From Sphingobium amiense (GTDB lineage Bacteria > Pseudomonadota > Alphaproteobacteria > Sphingomonadales > Sphingomonadaceae): DNA of 64,000 bases. The notes below the pieces were generated by a model that was not told the DNA's origin, did no database searches, and was given only the letters and a program-made list of their open reading frames with translations. Shown here in pieces: positions 46,847-57,471 of this stretch (positions are counted from its first letter, which is position 1; each line of letters starts with the position of its first letter). The translations under genes and the position numbers were made by a program. Location: NCBI RefSeq assembly GCF_003967075.1, contig NZ_AP018664.1, positions 1,426,001-1,490,000 on the forward strand, written 5' to 3'.

Positions 46847-48379
46847 ATGTCGAAACTGGCGATCATCGAACAGCTCGAAGCGAAGCGCGAAGCTGCCCGC
46901 ATGGGCGGCGGCCAGCGCCGCATCGACGCGCAGCACGCGAAGGGCAAGCTGACCGCGCGCGAGCGGCTGGACGTCCTGCTCGACGAAGGCAGCTTTGAAG
47001 AGCTGGATATGTATGTCGAGCATAACTGCGTCGATTTCGGCATGGATGCCGAACATATCCCCGGCGACGGCGTCGTCACCGGATCGGGCACCGTCAACGG
47101 ACGCCTGGTCTTCGTCTTCAGTCAGGACTTCACCGTCTATGGCGGCGCGGTGTCGGAACGGCACGCGATGAAGATCTGCAAGATCATGGACATGGCGATG
47201 AAGGTCGGCGCGCCCGTGATCGGCCTCAACGATTCGGGCGGTGCGCGTATTCAGGAAGGCGTGGCGTCGCTCGGCGGCTATGCCGAAATCTTCCAGCGCA
47301 ACGTGATGGCGTCCGGCGTCGTGCCGCAGATCAGCGTCATCATGGGTCCGTGCGCGGGCGGCGCGGTCTATTCCCCCGCGATGACGGACTTCATCTTCAT
47401 GGTGAAGGATTCGAGCTTCATGTTCGTGACCGGCCCGGACGTGGTGAAGACCGTCACCAACGAGGTCGTGACGCAGGAGGAACTGGGCGGCGCGATCACG
47501 CACACGACCAAGTCGGGCGTCGCCGACGTGGCGTTCGAAAACGACATCGAGGCGCTGCTGGCGGTGCGCGATTTCGTCGATTTCCTGCCCGCCTCGAACC
47601 GCGATGCCGCGCCCGAACGGCCCAGTGCCGATCCGTGGGATCGCGTCGAGGAAAGCCTCGACACGCTGATCCCGGCCAACGCCAACCAGCCCTATGACAT
47701 GCACGAACTCATCCGGAAGGTGGTGGACGAGGGCGATTTCTTCGAGGTTCAGCCGGCCCACGCGGGCAACATCCTGTGCGGTTTCGGCCGCATCGAGGGC
47801 AAGACCGTGGGCATCATCGCCAATCAGCCGATGGTGCTGGCGGGCGTGCTCGACATCAACTCTTCGAAGAAGGCGGGGCGCTTCGTCCGCTTCTGCGACG
47901 CGTTCGAAATTCCGATCGTGACCTTCGTCGACGTGCCAGGCTTCCTGCCGGGGACGCAGCAGGAACTGAACGGCATCATCAAGCATGGCGCGAAACTGCT
48001 CTTCGCCTATGCCGAAGCCACCGTGCCCAAGATCACCGTCATCACGCGCAAGGCCTATGGCGGCGCCTATGACGTGATGAGCTCCAAGCATCTGCGCGGC
48101 GATCTCAACTATGCATGGCCCACCGCCGAAATCGCGGTGATGGGCGCGAAGGGCGCGGTGGAGATCATCTTCCGCGGCAAGACGCCGGAGGAAATCGCGG
48201 CGCGCACGAAGGAATATGAGGACCGCTTCGCCAACCCCTTCGTCGCCGCATCCAAGGGCTTCATCGACGAGGTGATCCAGCCCCACTCGACCCGCAAGCG
48301 CATCGCGCTCGGCCTGCGGAAGCTGAGGAACAAGAACCTCGAAAATCCGTGGAAGAAGCACGACAATATTCCGCTTTAG
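46847..48379 (+). CDS. pccB: Propionyl-CoA carboxylase beta subunit
   Basis: PccB carboxylates propionyl-CoA to methylmalonyl-CoA using carboxybiotin supplied by PccA. The 510-residue product has the two crotonase-fold halves with [19 protein letters not shown], the [17 protein letters not shown] block and the second-half [23 protein letters not shown]. Length is typical of acyl-CoA carboxylase beta chains. A GGGAG site precedes the ATG. It starts the operon in which mutase and PccA follow. Confidence 0.96.
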   Translation: MSKLAIIEQLEAKREAARMGGGQRRIDAQHAKGKLTARERLDVLLDEGSFEELDMYVEHNCVDFGMDAEHIPGDGVVTGSGTVNGRLVFVFSQDFTVYGGAVSERHAMKICKIMDMAMKVGAPVIGLNDSGGARIQEGVASLGGYAEIFQRNVMASGVVPQISVIMGPCAGGAVYSPAMTDFIFMVKDSSFMFVTGPDVVKTVTNEVVTQEELGGAITHTTKSGVADVAFENDIEALLAVRDFVDFLPASNRDAAPERPSADPWDRVEESLDTLIPANANQPYDMHELIRKVVDEGDFFEVQPAHAGNILCGFGRIEGKTVGIIANQPMVLAGVLDINSSKKAGRFVRFCDAFEIPIVTFVDVPGFLPGTQQELNGIIKHGAKLLFAYAEATVPKITVITRKAYGGAYDVMSSKHLRGDLNYAWPTAEIAVMGAKGAVEIIFRGKTPEEIAARTKEYEDRFANPFVAASKGFIDEVIQPHSTRKRIALGLRKLRNKNLENPWKKHDNIPL

Positions 48380-48384
48380 AGAAT

Positions 48385-48472
48385 GTCATCCCCGCGAAAG
48401 CGGGGACTCATCTCCGGGCATTGCGTTCAGGGGACAAGGCGGGAGATGGGTTCCCGCCTGCGCGGGAATGAC
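48385..48472. repeat. Palindromic repeat, GTCATCCCCGCG type
   Basis: GTCATCCCCGCGAAAGCGGG at the left and its imperfect mirror CCCGCCTGCGCGGGAATGAC at the right enclose a region that includes GATGGGTT. The unit lies between pccB and the epimerase gene and is a short interspersed repeat that can fold as a hairpin. The 'GTCATTCCCGC' form is widely scattered in sphingomonads. Confidence 0.8.
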
Positions 48473-48490
48473 GAAGATTAGGAACGCTGG

Positions 48491-48928
48491 ATGAAACTCG
48501 GACGCCTGAACCATATCGGCATCGCGACGCCTTCGCTGGAGGCGAGCCTTGCCTATTATCGTGACGTGATGGGCGCGACGCTTAGCCATGAGCCGTTCGA
48601 CCTGCCTGCGCAGGGGGTGAAGGTCTGCTTCGTCGACACGCCGGGCGAGGGCGGCACGGCGGGCACGCAGATCGAACTGATCGAGCCGCTCGGCGAAAAC
48701 AGCCCGATCCACGGCTTCATCGCGAAGAACCCGGCGGGTGGCCAGCATCATATGTGCTACGAAGTGCCCGACATCCACGAGGCGAAAGCGTGGTTCGAAA
48801 GCCTCGGCAAGAAGGTGCTGGGCGAACCCCGCATCGGCGCGCACGGCACCCCGATCTTCTTCGTCCACCCCAGGGACATGAACGGGGTGCTGACCGAGAT
48901 CATGGAGACGCCGAAAGAGGCGCATTGA
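48491..48928 (+). CDS. mce: Methylmalonyl-CoA epimerase
   Basis: This VOC-fold enzyme interconverts the S and R forms of methylmalonyl-CoA before the mutase. The 145-residue product has LNHIGIATPSLEAS with a metal-binding His, GGQHHMCYEVPDIHEA in the second half and a Glu ligand near the end in VLTEIME. Position between pccB and the mutase fits its role. Confidence 0.95.
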   Translation: MKLGRLNHIGIATPSLEASLAYYRDVMGATLSHEPFDLPAQGVKVCFVDTPGEGGTAGTQIELIEPLGENSPIHGFIAKNPAGGQHHMCYEVPDIHEAKAWFESLGKKVLGEPRIGAHGTPIFFVHPRDMNGVLTEIMETPKEAH

Positions 48929-48935
48929 TGCATTA

Positions 48936-49030
48936 CCCGTTCGCCCTGAGCCTGTCGAAGGGCTCGGCCGAACGGAGTGAGGCCTTCGCTTCGCTCAGGC
49001 GGGGGCTTCGACAAGCTCAGCCCGAACGGG
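48936..49030. repeat. Palindromic repeat, CCCGTTCG/CTGAGC type
   Basis: CCCGTTCGCCCTGAGCCTG at the left is mirrored by CAAGCTCAGCCCGAACGGG at the right, and the centre has the direct motifs GTCGAAGGGCTCG and GCTTCGACAAGC. It lies between epimerase and mutase genes, and is related to the 20164-20232 unit by the TCGACAAGCTC core. Confidence 0.8.
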
Positions 49031-49050
49031 ATGAGAGGTAAGGGAAAACG

Positions 49051-51216
49051 ATGACCGACAAGCCAACGCCAAAGCCCACAATCGACCAGTGGGCCGCCGC
49101 CGCCGCCAAGGAGGTGAAGGGCAAGGATCTGAACTGGGAGACCCCGGAAGGGATCACGGTGAAGCCGCTCTACACGGCCGACGACGTGACGGTCGATCCC
49201 GGCCTGCCCGGCTTTGCGCCTTTCACCCGTGGCGTGCGTGCATCCATGTATGCGGGCCGTCCATGGACCATCCGCCAATATGCGGGCTTTTCGACCGCAG
49301 AGGAATCCAACGCCTTCTACCGCCGCAACCTCGCCGCCGGGCAGAAGGGGCTGTCGGTCGCCTTCGACCTTGCAACCCATCGCGGCTATGACAGCGACCA
49401 TCCGCGCGTCGTGGGCGATGTCGGCAAGGCGGGCGTCGCCATCGACAGCGTCGAGGATATGAAGATCCTGTTCGACGGCATTCCGCTCGACCAGATGTCG
49501 GTTTCCATGACGATGAACGGCGCGGTGATCCCGATCCTCGCCTTCTTCATCGTCGCGGGCGAGGAGCAGGGGGTCGAACGCAAGCTGCTCGACGGGACCA
49601 TCCAGAACGACATCCTCAAGGAGTTCATGGTCCGCAACACCTATATCTACCCGCCCGAACCCTCGATGCGGATCATCAGCGACATTTTCGGCTACACCTC
49701 GCGTGAGATGCCCAAGTTCAACAGCATCTCCATTTCCGGCTATCATATGCAGGAAGCGGGCGCGACGCAGGTGCAGGAACTGGCCTTCACCATCGCGGAC
49801 GGCGCCGAATATGTGCGCTACGGCGTCGCCTCGGGCCTCGACATCGACAAGTTCGCCGGGCGGCTCTCCTTCTTCTTCGCCATCGGCATGAACTTCTTCA
49901 TGGAGATCGCCAAGCTGCGCGCCGCGCGCGTGCTGTGGCACCGGGTCATGACGAAGCTCGGCGCCCGCGACGAGCGCTCCAAGATGCTGCGCACCCACTG
50001 CCAGACCTCAGGCGTCTCGCTGACCGAGCAGGACCCCTATAACAACGTCATGCGCACCACCATCGAAGCGATGGCGGCGATGCTGGGCGGCACCCAGTCG
50101 CTCCACACCAATGCGCTCGACGAAGCCATCGCGCTCCCCACCGACTTTTCCGCCCGCATCGCACGCAACACGCAGATCGTGATCCAAGAAGAAACGGGCA
50201 TGTGCAATGTCGTCGATCCGCTCGGCGGCAGCTATTATGTCGAGGCGCTGACGCAGCAGCTTGTGGACGCCGCGCAGGAGATCATCGACCGCGTGGAATC
50301 CGAAGGCGGCATGGCGAAAGCCGTGGGCGCTGGCTGGCCCAAGGCGATGATCGAAACCGCCGCCGCCGCGCGGCAGGCCCGCGTCGACCGGGGCGAGGAC
50401 GTGATCGTCGGCGTCAACAAATATCGCCTCGCCAGCGAAGACCTGCTCGAAACGCTGGAGGTCGACAACACCAAGGTGCGCGAAGCGCAGATCGCCCGCA
50501 TCAACCGCGTCAAGGCGGAGCGCAACGAGGCCGCCTGTCAGGCCGCGCTCGAAGCGCTGCGCGCAGCGGCGGCGGGGCCGCAGAGCATCGAAAACAACCT
50601 CCTCGCCCATGCGGTCGAAGCGGCCCGCGCCCGCGCGACGCTCGGCGAAATCTCTTCCGCGATGGAAGACAGCTTCCAGCGCTACGGCACCCAGCCCACG
50701 CCCGTGAAGGGCGTCTATGGCGCGCCCTACAAGGATGACAGCCGCTGGAAACAGGTTCTCGACGGCGTGCAGGCCGTCGAACGGCGCCTCGGTCGCAAGC
50801 CCAGACTGCTCGTCGCCAAGATGGGTCAGGACGGGCACGATCGGGGCGCCAACATCATCGCGTCCGCCTTCGGTGACATGGGCTTCGATGTGGTGTCCGG
50901 CCCGCTGTTCCAGACGCCGGAGGAAACGGTGGTGCTGGCGCTCGACAGCGGCGTCGACGTGGTCGGCGCGTCCAGCCTCGCGGCGGGGCACAAGACGCTG
51001 ATCCCCGAACTCATCAACCGCCTGCGCGAACATGGCCGCCACGACATCAAGGTGATCGCGGGCGGGGTGATCCCGCCGCAGGATTACGACTTCCTCCGTG
51101 ACGCGGGCGTTCAGGGCATTTATGGACCGGGTTCCAATGTCGTGGAATGCGCCGCCGACGTGCTGCGCCTCCTCGGCCACAACATGCCCCCCGCCGGGCT
51201 GGAGGAAGCCGCTTGA
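49051..51216 (+). CDS. scpA: Methylmalonyl-CoA mutase
   Basis: The adenosylcobalamin-dependent mutase converts (R)-methylmalonyl-CoA to succinyl-CoA, feeding propionate into the TCA cycle. The 721-residue single-chain protein has the TIM-barrel substrate domain (for example [23 protein letters not shown]) and the C-terminal B12 domain with the base-off ligand motif DGHDRG, where H596 coordinates cobalt. It is a homodimeric-type single polypeptide, not the split alpha/beta form. The TTG start of bioB overlaps its stop. Confidence 0.97.
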   Translation: MTDKPTPKPTIDQWAAAAAKEVKGKDLNWETPEGITVKPLYTADDVTVDPGLPGFAPFTRGVRASMYAGRPWTIRQYAGFSTAEESNAFYRRNLAAGQKGLSVAFDLATHRGYDSDHPRVVGDVGKAGVAIDSVEDMKILFDGIPLDQMSVSMTMNGAVIPILAFFIVAGEEQGVERKLLDGTIQNDILKEFMVRNTYIYPPEPSMRIISDIFGYTSREMPKFNSISISGYHMQEAGATQVQELAFTIADGAEYVRYGVASGLDIDKFAGRLSFFFAIGMNFFMEIAKLRAARVLWHRVMTKLGARDERSKMLRTHCQTSGVSLTEQDPYNNVMRTTIEAMAAMLGGTQSLHTNALDEAIALPTDFSARIARNTQIVIQEETGMCNVVDPLGGSYYVEALTQQLVDAAQEIIDRVESEGGMAKAVGAGWPKAMIETAAAARQARVDRGEDVIVGVNKYRLASEDLLETLEVDNTKVREAQIARINRVKAERNEAACQAALEALRAAAAGPQSIENNLLAHAVEAARARATLGEISSAMEDSFQRYGTQPTPVKGVYGAPYKDDSRWKQVLDGVQAVERRLGRKPRLLVAKMGQDGHDRGANIIASAFGDMGFDVVSGPLFQTPEETVVLALDSGVDVVGASSLAAGHKTLIPELINRLREHGRHDIKVIAGGVIPPQDYDFLRDAGVQGIYGPGSNVVECAADVLRLLGHNMPPAGLEEAA

Positions 51217-52217
51217 ATACCCCCACCACTCCCCGCACCGACTGGACGCGCGAGGAAATCGCCGCGCTGTTCGACCTGCCCTTCAACGACCTGATGTTCG
51301 AAGCGCAGTCGGTCCACCGCGCCAATCACCCGCGCAACGAGGTGCAGCTTTCGACCCTGCTGTCGATCAAGACCGGCGGCTGCCCGGAGGATTGCGGATA
51401 TTGCTCGCAGTCGACCGAGGCGGACAGCGGCCTTAAAGCCACCAAGCTGATGGACGTGCAGGCCGTGCTGCAAGCCGCCGCGCAGGCGAAGGATCACGGA
51501 TCGGGCCGCTTCTGCATGGGCGCGGCGTGGCGCAACCCCAAGCAGCGCGACATGCCCAAGCTGGTCGCCATGGTGCAGGGCGTCCGCGCGATGGGCATGG
51601 AAACCTGCATGACGCTGGGCATGCTGGACGAGGGGCAGGCGAAGCAGCTCGCCGACGCGGGCCTCGACTATTACAACCATAATATCGACACCTCGCCCGA
51701 AAACTACGCCAACGTCATCACGACACGCACGTTCGAGGATCGCATCGAAACGCTGGAAAATGTCCGCAATGCGGGCATCAACGTGTGCTGCGGCGGGATC
51801 GTCGGTATGGGCGAGACGCGCAGCGACCGCATCGGGTTCCTCCACGCCCTCGCCACCATGCCGCACCCCGAAAGCGTGCCGATCAACGCGCTGGTCCCGG
51901 TTGCTGGCACGGTGCTGGGCGACATGCTGAAGGACACGCCGCTCGCGAAGATCGACGAGGTGGAGTTCGTGCGGACCGTCGCCGTCGCGCGGATCGTCAT
52001 GCCGCGCTCGATGGTGCGCCTCAGCGCGGGCCGTGAGAGCATGAGCGAGGCCTGTCAGGCGCTCTGCTTCATGGCCGGCGCGAATAGCATCTTCACCGGC
52101 GACAAGCTGCTGACGGCGGCCAACGCCGGCGACGACAAGGACGCGGCGCTGCTGGGGAAGCTGGGGCTAAGCGCGATGGCCGCGCAGCCGCACGGCCATC
52201 TGGAGGCGGCGGAGTGA
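51213..52217 (+). CDS. bioB: Biotin synthase
   Basis: BioB is a radical-SAM enzyme that inserts sulfur into dethiobiotin. The 334-residue product has the cluster motif [13 protein letters not shown] and the second-cluster residues with NHNIDTSPE and the closing [10 protein letters not shown]. The start is TTG at 51213 overlapping the mutase stop (TTGA), supported by GGAGG 7 bases upstream. Its presence inside the propionate operon makes sense because PccA needs biotin. Confidence 0.95.
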   Translation: MNTPTTPRTDWTREEIAALFDLPFNDLMFEAQSVHRANHPRNEVQLSTLLSIKTGGCPEDCGYCSQSTEADSGLKATKLMDVQAVLQAAAQAKDHGSGRFCMGAAWRNPKQRDMPKLVAMVQGVRAMGMETCMTLGMLDEGQAKQLADAGLDYYNHNIDTSPENYANVITTRTFEDRIETLENVRNAGINVCCGGIVGMGETRSDRIGFLHALATMPHPESVPINALVPVAGTVLGDMLKDTPLAKIDEVEFVRTVAVARIVMPRSMVRLSAGRESMSEACQALCFMAGANSIFTGDKLLTAANAGDDKDAALLGKLGLSAMAAQPHGHLEAAE

Positions 52218-52234
52218 TCCACTCACCACCCTCT

Positions 52235-52321
52235 GTCGCCCCGGACTTGATCCGGGGTCCCGCTTCTTTCTTGCCGTCGTGTGGAGAGAAAGCGGGATGC
52301 CGGATCAGGTCCGGCATGACG
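52235..52321. repeat. Palindromic repeat, GGACTTGATCCGG type
   Basis: CCCCGGACTTGATCCGGGG near the left and GCCGGATCAGGTCCGGCAT near the right are mirrored units around a centre with CCGCTTCTTTC and GAGAAAGCGG, so the whole forms a complex hairpin. It separates bioB and the next gene. Interspersed repeats of this kind are common in sphingomonads. Confidence 0.8.
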
Positions 52322-52329
52322 GGTGAAAA

Positions 52330-52599
52330 ATGCCGGGTGAGAGGATGAGGATCAAGGTCGGATGGTTCGTCCGCATCTTTACCTTGGTTTCTATGATCTA
52401 CTGGTTCGGGGTTCTGGGCCTCTGGATGATGATAGTGAGCGCTTATCGAGGAAGCGCCGGAACATTCCCGCCAGTTGATGTCGGTAGTGTTGCGATCATC
52501 ATCCCAACGTTGATTTACGCCGTCCTGTGTTGGCTGTTCTGCCGATACCTGGGAAATTCCATTGCCAAGCAAGTCATGAGGCAGGTCAAAGACAGATGA
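52330..52599 (+). CDS. Small membrane protein coupled to pccA
   Basis: The 89-residue product has two hydrophobic helices (about residues 12-37 and 52-72) with a short loop AYRGSAGTFPPVD between them. I recognise no family. The stop overlaps the pccA start (ATGA), so translation is coupled, which supports a real gene. Its base composition is clearly less GC-rich than its neighbours, which is unusual in this operon and may mean recent insertion. A possible second ATG is at 52345. Confidence 0.65.
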   Translation: MPGERMRIKVGWFVRIFTLVSMIYWFGVLGLWMMIVSAYRGSAGTFPPVDVGSVAIIIPTLIYAVLCWLFCRYLGNSIAKQVMRQVKDR

Positions 52600-54593
52600 T
52601 CAAAAAAATCCTGATCGCGAACCGTGGCGAAATCGCGTGCCGTGTCATGCGCACGGCGAAGAAGATGGGTATCGCCACCGTCGCGGTCTATTCCGATGCC
52701 GACGCGCGCGCGCCGCATGTGCTGATGGCGGACGAAGCCGTCCATATCGGCCCATCTCCCGCCGCCCAGTCCTATCTGATCGCCGACAAGATCATCGAAG
52801 CCTGCAAGCAGACCGGCGCCGACGCGGTCCACCCCGGCTATGGCTTCCTGTCCGAGCGGGAATCCTTCCGCAAGGCGCTGGACGCCGAGGGGATCGTCTT
52901 CGTCGGCCCGCCCGCCAACGCCATCGCCGCCATGGGCGACAAGATCGAGTCCAAGAAGCTCGCGATGGAAGCGGGCGTCAATGTCGTCCCCGGCTATGTC
53001 GGCGTGATCGACGACACCGAACATGCCGTCAAAATCTCCAACGAGATCGGCTATCCCGTGATGATGAAGGCGTCGGCGGGCGGCGGCGGCAAGGGGATGC
53101 GCCTCGCCTATAGCGAACAGGATGTCCGCGAAGGCTTCGAGGCGACCAAGCGCGAAGGCCTCGCCAGCTTCGGCGACGACCGCGTGTTCATCGAAAAGTT
53201 CATCGAAAGCCCGCGCCACATCGAAATTCAGGTGCTGGGCGACCAGCATGACAATATCGTCTATCTCAACGAACGCGAATGCTCGATCCAGCGCCGCCAC
53301 CAGAAGGTCGTGGAGGAAGCGCCGTCGCCCTTCGTCAGCCCCGAGATGCGCCGCAAGATGGGCGAACAGTGCGTCGCGCTCGCCCGCGCGGTCGGCTATT
53401 TCAGCGCAGGCACGGTCGAACTGATCGTGTCGGGCGAGGACAAGACCGGCGACGGCTTCTACTTCCTCGAAATGAACACCCGGCTTCAGGTCGAACATCC
53501 CGTCACCGAGGAAATCACTGGCGTCGACCTCGTCGAGCAGATGATCCGCGTCGCCAATGGCGAGAAGCTCGCCTTCACGCAGGCCGATGTGAAGATCAAC
53601 GGCTGGTCGATCGAGAACCGCGTCTATGCCGAAGATCCCTATCGCGGCTTCCTGCCATCGACCGGCCGCCTCATCCGCTACAATCCGCCCGAAACGGGCA
53701 CCGACGAAAGCGGCGCGAAAGTGCGCGTGGACGATGGCGTCACCGAAGGCGGCGAAGTCTCCATGTTCTACGATCCGATGATCGCCAAGCTCATCACCTG
53801 GGCGCCCACGCGCATCGAAGCCATCGACAAGCAGATCGAGGCGCTCGACCGTTTCGAGATCGACGGGCCGGGCCACAATATCGACTTCGTGTCCGCGCTG
53901 ATGCAGCATGAGCGCTTCCGTTCGGGCAACATCACCACCGGCTTCATCGCGGAGGAATATCCCGAAGGCTTCCATGGCGCGCCCGCATCGCCCGAACTGC
54001 TCAAGCGCCTGTCCGCCATCGGCGCCTTCGCCGCCATGGCGCAGGCCGACCGCGCCCGCCGGATCGAGGGGCAGCTCGGCAAGCGCCTCGCCCCGCCGAC
54101 CGGATGGCAGGTGAAGATCGGGGACGCGATCCACGATGTCGTCATCGACGGCGATGATGTGACTGTCGATGGCGAAGCGCTCGACATGGCGCTCGAATAT
54201 ACGCCGGGCGACCGGCTGATCGAGGCGGAGTTCGGAGACGAAGCGCTGGCGGTGCGGATCGCGCCGGTGCGTTCGGGCTTCGTGCTGACCGCCCATGGCG
54301 CGAGCCACAAGCTGCGCATCCTGCCCGCCCATGCCGCGCAGCACGCCGTGCACATGATCGAAAAGGTGCCGCCGGACCTGTCGCGCTTCCTCATCTGCCC
54401 GATGCCCGGCCTGCTGGTCGCGCTCAACGTCAAGGAAGGCGACAAGGTCGAAGTCGGCCAGCCGCTCGCGGTGATCGAAGCGATGAAGATGGAAAATATC
54501 CTGCGCGCGGGCAAGGCAGGCACGGTCAAGAGCGTGTCCGCCGCACAGGGCGAAAGCCTGCCCGTGGACGCGGTCATCCTCGAACTGGAATAG
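52596..54593 (+). CDS. pccA: Propionyl/acyl-CoA carboxylase alpha (biotin) subunit
   Basis: PccA carries biotin carboxylase and biotin carrier domains; it carboxylates biotin with ATP and bicarbonate for PccB. The 665-residue product shows the N-terminal KKILIANRGEIACRVMRTA, ATP-grasp with KASAGGGGKGMR and LEMNTRLQVEHPVTE, a linking BT domain and the biotin motif EAMKMEN (K631). The ATG at 52596 overlaps the preceding small gene. It completes the operon with pccB, epimerase, mutase and bioB. Confidence 0.96.
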   Translation: MIKKILIANRGEIACRVMRTAKKMGIATVAVYSDADARAPHVLMADEAVHIGPSPAAQSYLIADKIIEACKQTGADAVHPGYGFLSERESFRKALDAEGIVFVGPPANAIAAMGDKIESKKLAMEAGVNVVPGYVGVIDDTEHAVKISNEIGYPVMMKASAGGGGKGMRLAYSEQDVREGFEATKREGLASFGDDRVFIEKFIESPRHIEIQVLGDQHDNIVYLNERECSIQRRHQKVVEEAPSPFVSPEMRRKMGEQCVALARAVGYFSAGTVELIVSGEDKTGDGFYFLEMNTRLQVEHPVTEEITGVDLVEQMIRVANGEKLAFTQADVKINGWSIENRVYAEDPYRGFLPSTGRLIRYNPPETGTDESGAKVRVDDGVTEGGEVSMFYDPMIAKLITWAPTRIEAIDKQIEALDRFEIDGPGHNIDFVSALMQHERFRSGNITTGFIAEEYPEGFHGAPASPELLKRLSAIGAFAAMAQADRARRIEGQLGKRLAPPTGWQVKIGDAIHDVVIDGDDVTVDGEALDMALEYTPGDRLIEAEFGDEALAVRIAPVRSGFVLTAHGASHKLRILPAHAAQHAVHMIEKVPPDLSRFLICPMPGLLVALNVKEGDKVEVGQPLAVIEAMKMENILRAGKAGTVKSVSAAQGESLPVDAVILELE

Positions 54594-54602
54594 GCGTCAA
54601 TT

Positions 54603-54652
54603 CCTCCCCGAGCTTGCTCGGGGAGGGGGACCATGCGAAGCATGGTGGAGGG
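54603..54652. repeat. Palindromic repeat, CTCCCCGAGC type
   Basis: CCTCCCCGAGC and GCTCGGGGAGG pair as a short hairpin, and CCATGCGAAGCATGG follows as a second one. The pair of hairpins lies between pccA and the MHS transporter gene and may also act as a transcript end. Similar two-hairpin units are frequent in alphaproteobacteria. Confidence 0.7.
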
Positions 54653-54806
54653 TCAGCGTCTTCTCGCCACCTTCCTGTCCTATTCCGACGAACCCGTGCG
54701 ACCATCCCCCTCGCGAAACGCACCCCCCTTCGCCATAGGAAATATGATTTCCCACTCGCGCATCGAAATGTCAGAAGTTGCGGGAAATATGCGAAGCTAA
54801 GGGGGA

Positions 54807-56399
54807 ATGATGAGCGAGGCGGCGGCACCGGCCTATGTCATGGACGCGCGGCGGGACCGGCTGGTCATCACCGCGTCGGCGCTGGGCACGGTGTTCGAAT
54901 GGTATGATTTCTACATCTACGGCGTCCTCGCGCCGATCATCGGTCGCACCTTCTTCCCCACCGACAATCCCACGGTCGAGTTGCTCTACACGCTGGCCGG
55001 TTTCGCCATCGGCTTCGCGTTCCGGCCGCTGGGCGCGGTGCTGTTCGGCTATCTGGGCGACCGGCTGGGCCGCAAATACACTTTCCTCGCCACTATCGTC
55101 CTCATGGGACTCGCCACGGCAGGCGTCGGGCTGACCCCGGCCGCCGCCAGCATCGGCGTCGCAGCGCCCGTCATCCTCATCGCGCTGCGCATCGCGCAGG
55201 GGCTGGCGCTGGGCGGCGAATATGGCGGCGCGGCCATCTATGTCGCCGAACATGCCCCAGCCGGAAAGCGCGGCTTTTACACCAGCTTCATTCAGGCGGG
55301 CGTGATCGGCGGTTTCATCCTCTCCCTGATCGTCGTCGTCGCGACGCAGGCGGTGGTGGGACAGGCGGCGTGGGACGCGTGGGGCTGGCGCATTCCCTTC
55401 ATCCTCTCGCTCGCGCTGCTGGCCATCTCGCTCTGGATGCGCCTGATGCTGCGCGAAAGCCCCGTCTTCATGGCGATGAAGGCGGCAGGCGCGCAGGCGA
55501 AGAACCCGCTGCGCGAAGCCTTCACCGCCCCCGGCAACGTCAAGCGCATGCTGGTGGCGATGATCGGCATCGCGGCGGGCTTCACCGTCATCGCCTACAC
55601 AGTCATGTTCCAGGCGCTCTATTTCCTGCAGAGCGGCCTGCACGTCGCGCCCGGCGTCGCGCAGATGCTGGTGGGCGGCAGCGCCTTCGTTGGCATGGGC
55701 GCGTTCATCTTCTTCGGCTGGCTGTCCGACAGGGTGGGGCGGCGCAGGCCCGTCATCATCGGCTATGCGCTGATGCTGCTTCTGGCGCTGCCCATCTATC
55801 AGTTCATGGGGTCGACCGCGAACCCTGCGCTGGAGCAGGCGGCGGAGCGCGCGCCCGTGGTGGTGAGCGGCCCCGACTGCCGCTTCGATCCCTTCGCCAA
55901 AGTGCAGCCCACCGCCTGCGGCAGGCTGCTCGATCATTTCTCGAAGCGCGGCATCCCCTATGACAAGCAGGCGGGCGACGCGCCTGCCGTCAGTATCGGC
56001 GGCGCTGCGGTCATCGACCTGACCCCGGCGGGTCTCGACGCGGCGCTGGGCGAAGCGGGCTATCCCACCGGCGCGGTGACGCCGGACTGGCCGCGTGCGG
56101 CTCTGTTATTCCTCGCCATGCTGCTGCTCTGGTGCATCTCGGGTGCGACTTACGGCCCCGTCGCCGCGCTATTGTCGGAATATTTCCCCGCGCGCATCCG
56201 CTATTCCTCGCTGTCGATCCCCTATCATATCGGGACCGGCTATTTCGGCGGGTTCCTGCCGCTGGTCAGCCAGTATATCGTCGCGCGCACCGGCAATCCC
56301 TATGCCGGGCTGTGGTATACGCTGGCGGTGGTGGCGGCCGCGCTGCTGACCTGCCTCATCGCGCTGCCCGAAACGAAAGACCGCCCCCTCGACGCCTGA
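54807..56399 (+). CDS. MHS-family major facilitator transporter
   Basis: The 530-residue protein is a metabolite:H+ symporter of the MFS, with GTVFEWYDFYIYG at the first helix and a signature loop LGDRLGRKYTF between helices 2 and 3, plus the second-half DRVGRRRP. It has about twelve helices. Between helices 8 and 9 there is an inserted extracytoplasmic region of roughly 90 residues (about residues 338-429) with two Cys, DCRF and ACGR, which could form a disulfide. Substrates of this family include dicarboxylates, proline betaine and shikimate; a link to the propionate genes is possible but unproven. ATGs at 54807 and 54810 are both possible. Confidence 0.9.
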   Translation: MMSEAAAPAYVMDARRDRLVITASALGTVFEWYDFYIYGVLAPIIGRTFFPTDNPTVELLYTLAGFAIGFAFRPLGAVLFGYLGDRLGRKYTFLATIVLMGLATAGVGLTPAAASIGVAAPVILIALRIAQGLALGGEYGGAAIYVAEHAPAGKRGFYTSFIQAGVIGGFILSLIVVVATQAVVGQAAWDAWGWRIPFILSLALLAISLWMRLMLRESPVFMAMKAAGAQAKNPLREAFTAPGNVKRMLVAMIGIAAGFTVIAYTVMFQALYFLQSGLHVAPGVAQMLVGGSAFVGMGAFIFFGWLSDRVGRRRPVIIGYALMLLLALPIYQFMGSTANPALEQAAERAPVVVSGPDCRFDPFAKVQPTACGRLLDHFSKRGIPYDKQAGDAPAVSIGGAAVIDLTPAGLDAALGEAGYPTGAVTPDWPRAALLFLAMLLLWCISGATYGPVAALLSEYFPARIRYSSLSIPYHIGTGYFGGFLPLVSQYIVARTGNPYAGLWYTLAVVAAALLTCLIALPETKDRPLDA

Positions 56400-56421
56400 C
56401 GATGGGGGCGCTATCGGCGGG

Positions 56422-57471
56422 ATGATGCAGGATTATGTCGCTCCCCTGCGCCTGCGCCTCGATGGCGCGGCGCTTGTCGCCAACTGGCGCTGGCTCGATG
56501 GCATGAGCGGCGGCGCGGCGTGCGGCGCGGCGATCAAGGCGAACGGCTACGGCCTTGGGGCGGCAGAGGTGATGCGGCGGCTGGCGCAGGCGGGATGCCG
56601 CGACTTCTTCGTGTCCAACTGGGGCGAAGCGGCGGCGCTGGAGCCGCTGCTCGAGGACGGCCTGTCACTGTCCGTCCTGCACGGCGTCCGGGACGAGGAC
56701 ATGCGTCACGCGCTCGCCTCCCGCGCGCGTCCGGTGCTCAGCACGCCCACGCAGATCGCGCGCTGGCGCGAGGCGGGCGGCGGAGCGTGCGACGTCATGA
56801 TCGACACTGGCATGAACCGTCTCGGCCTCGACTGGCGCGGTGACGTTACGGCGATGACCGCAGGACTGCGGATCGAAACGGTGATGAGCCATCTCGCTTC
56901 GGCGGATGAGGACAGGCCGCTCAACCGGGTCCAGCGCGACCGCTTCGCCGGGTTGCAGGGGGCCGTGACGGCCAGGCGCGCCAGCCTCGCCAACAGCGCG
57001 GGCATCTGCCACGGCGGCGACTTCCATTTCGACCTGACCCGCCCCGGCCTCGCGCTGTACGGCGGCATCCCCCGGCCGGAGGCGCAGGATCATATCCGCG
57101 CCGTGGTGACGCCGCAGGCGCAGATACTGCAACGCCGCACGCTGATCGCAGGCGACAGCATCGGCTACAACGCCATCTTCACCGCGACCCGGACGCATGA
57201 AGTCGCGATCCTGAACCTCGGCTATGCCGATGGCTATCTGCGCGGCTTTTCAGGCCGGGGAGCGGCGCTACTCGATGGCGCGCGCCTGCCGCTGCTGGGG
57301 CGGGTGTCGATGGACCTGATTGCGGTGGACGTGACTGCACGACCCGATGTGGCGGAGGGCGACTGGCTCGACATCGCCTACGACCTGCGGGAAGGGTCGG
57401 CGGCATCGGGCCTGTCTCAATATGAACTGCTGACCGGCCTCGGCGCGCGATACGACCGGATCTGGGCCTGA
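56422..57471 (+). CDS. alr: Alanine racemase
   Basis: The PLP enzyme makes D-alanine for peptidoglycan. The 349-residue product has the PLP-lysine motif [13 protein letters not shown] at the start, the second-domain catalytic Tyr in [12 protein letters not shown], and MDLIAVDV for binding. Variation of KANAYGHG to KANGYGLG is within the family. The stop shares a base with the next small gene (TGATG). Confidence 0.93.
   Translation: MMQDYVAPLRLRLDGAALVANWRWLDGMSGGAACGAAIKANGYGLGAAEVMRRLAQAGCRDFFVSNWGEAAALEPLLEDGLSLSVLHGVRDEDMRHALASRARPVLSTPTQIARWREAGGGACDVMIDTGMNRLGLDWRGDVTAMTAGLRIETVMSHLASADEDRPLNRVQRDRFAGLQGAVTARRASLANSAGICHGGDFHFDLTRPGLALYGGIPRPEAQDHIRAVVTPQAQILQRRTLIAGDSIGYNAIFTATRTHEVAILNLGYADGYLRGFSGRGAALLDGARLPLLGRVSMDLIAVDVTARPDVAEGDWLDIAYDLREGSAASGLSQYELLTGLGARYDRIWA

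Noticed and set aside
45317..48361. 1014-residue minus-strand frame covering the regulator and pccB
   Set aside because: Only the part up to 46732 matches an ScfR regulator; the rest is the complement of pccB.
48385..52321. CRISPR array suspected from repeated GC-rich units
   Set aside because: Units are palindromic, not evenly spaced, not separated by unique spacers of constant size, and no cas genes lie near.
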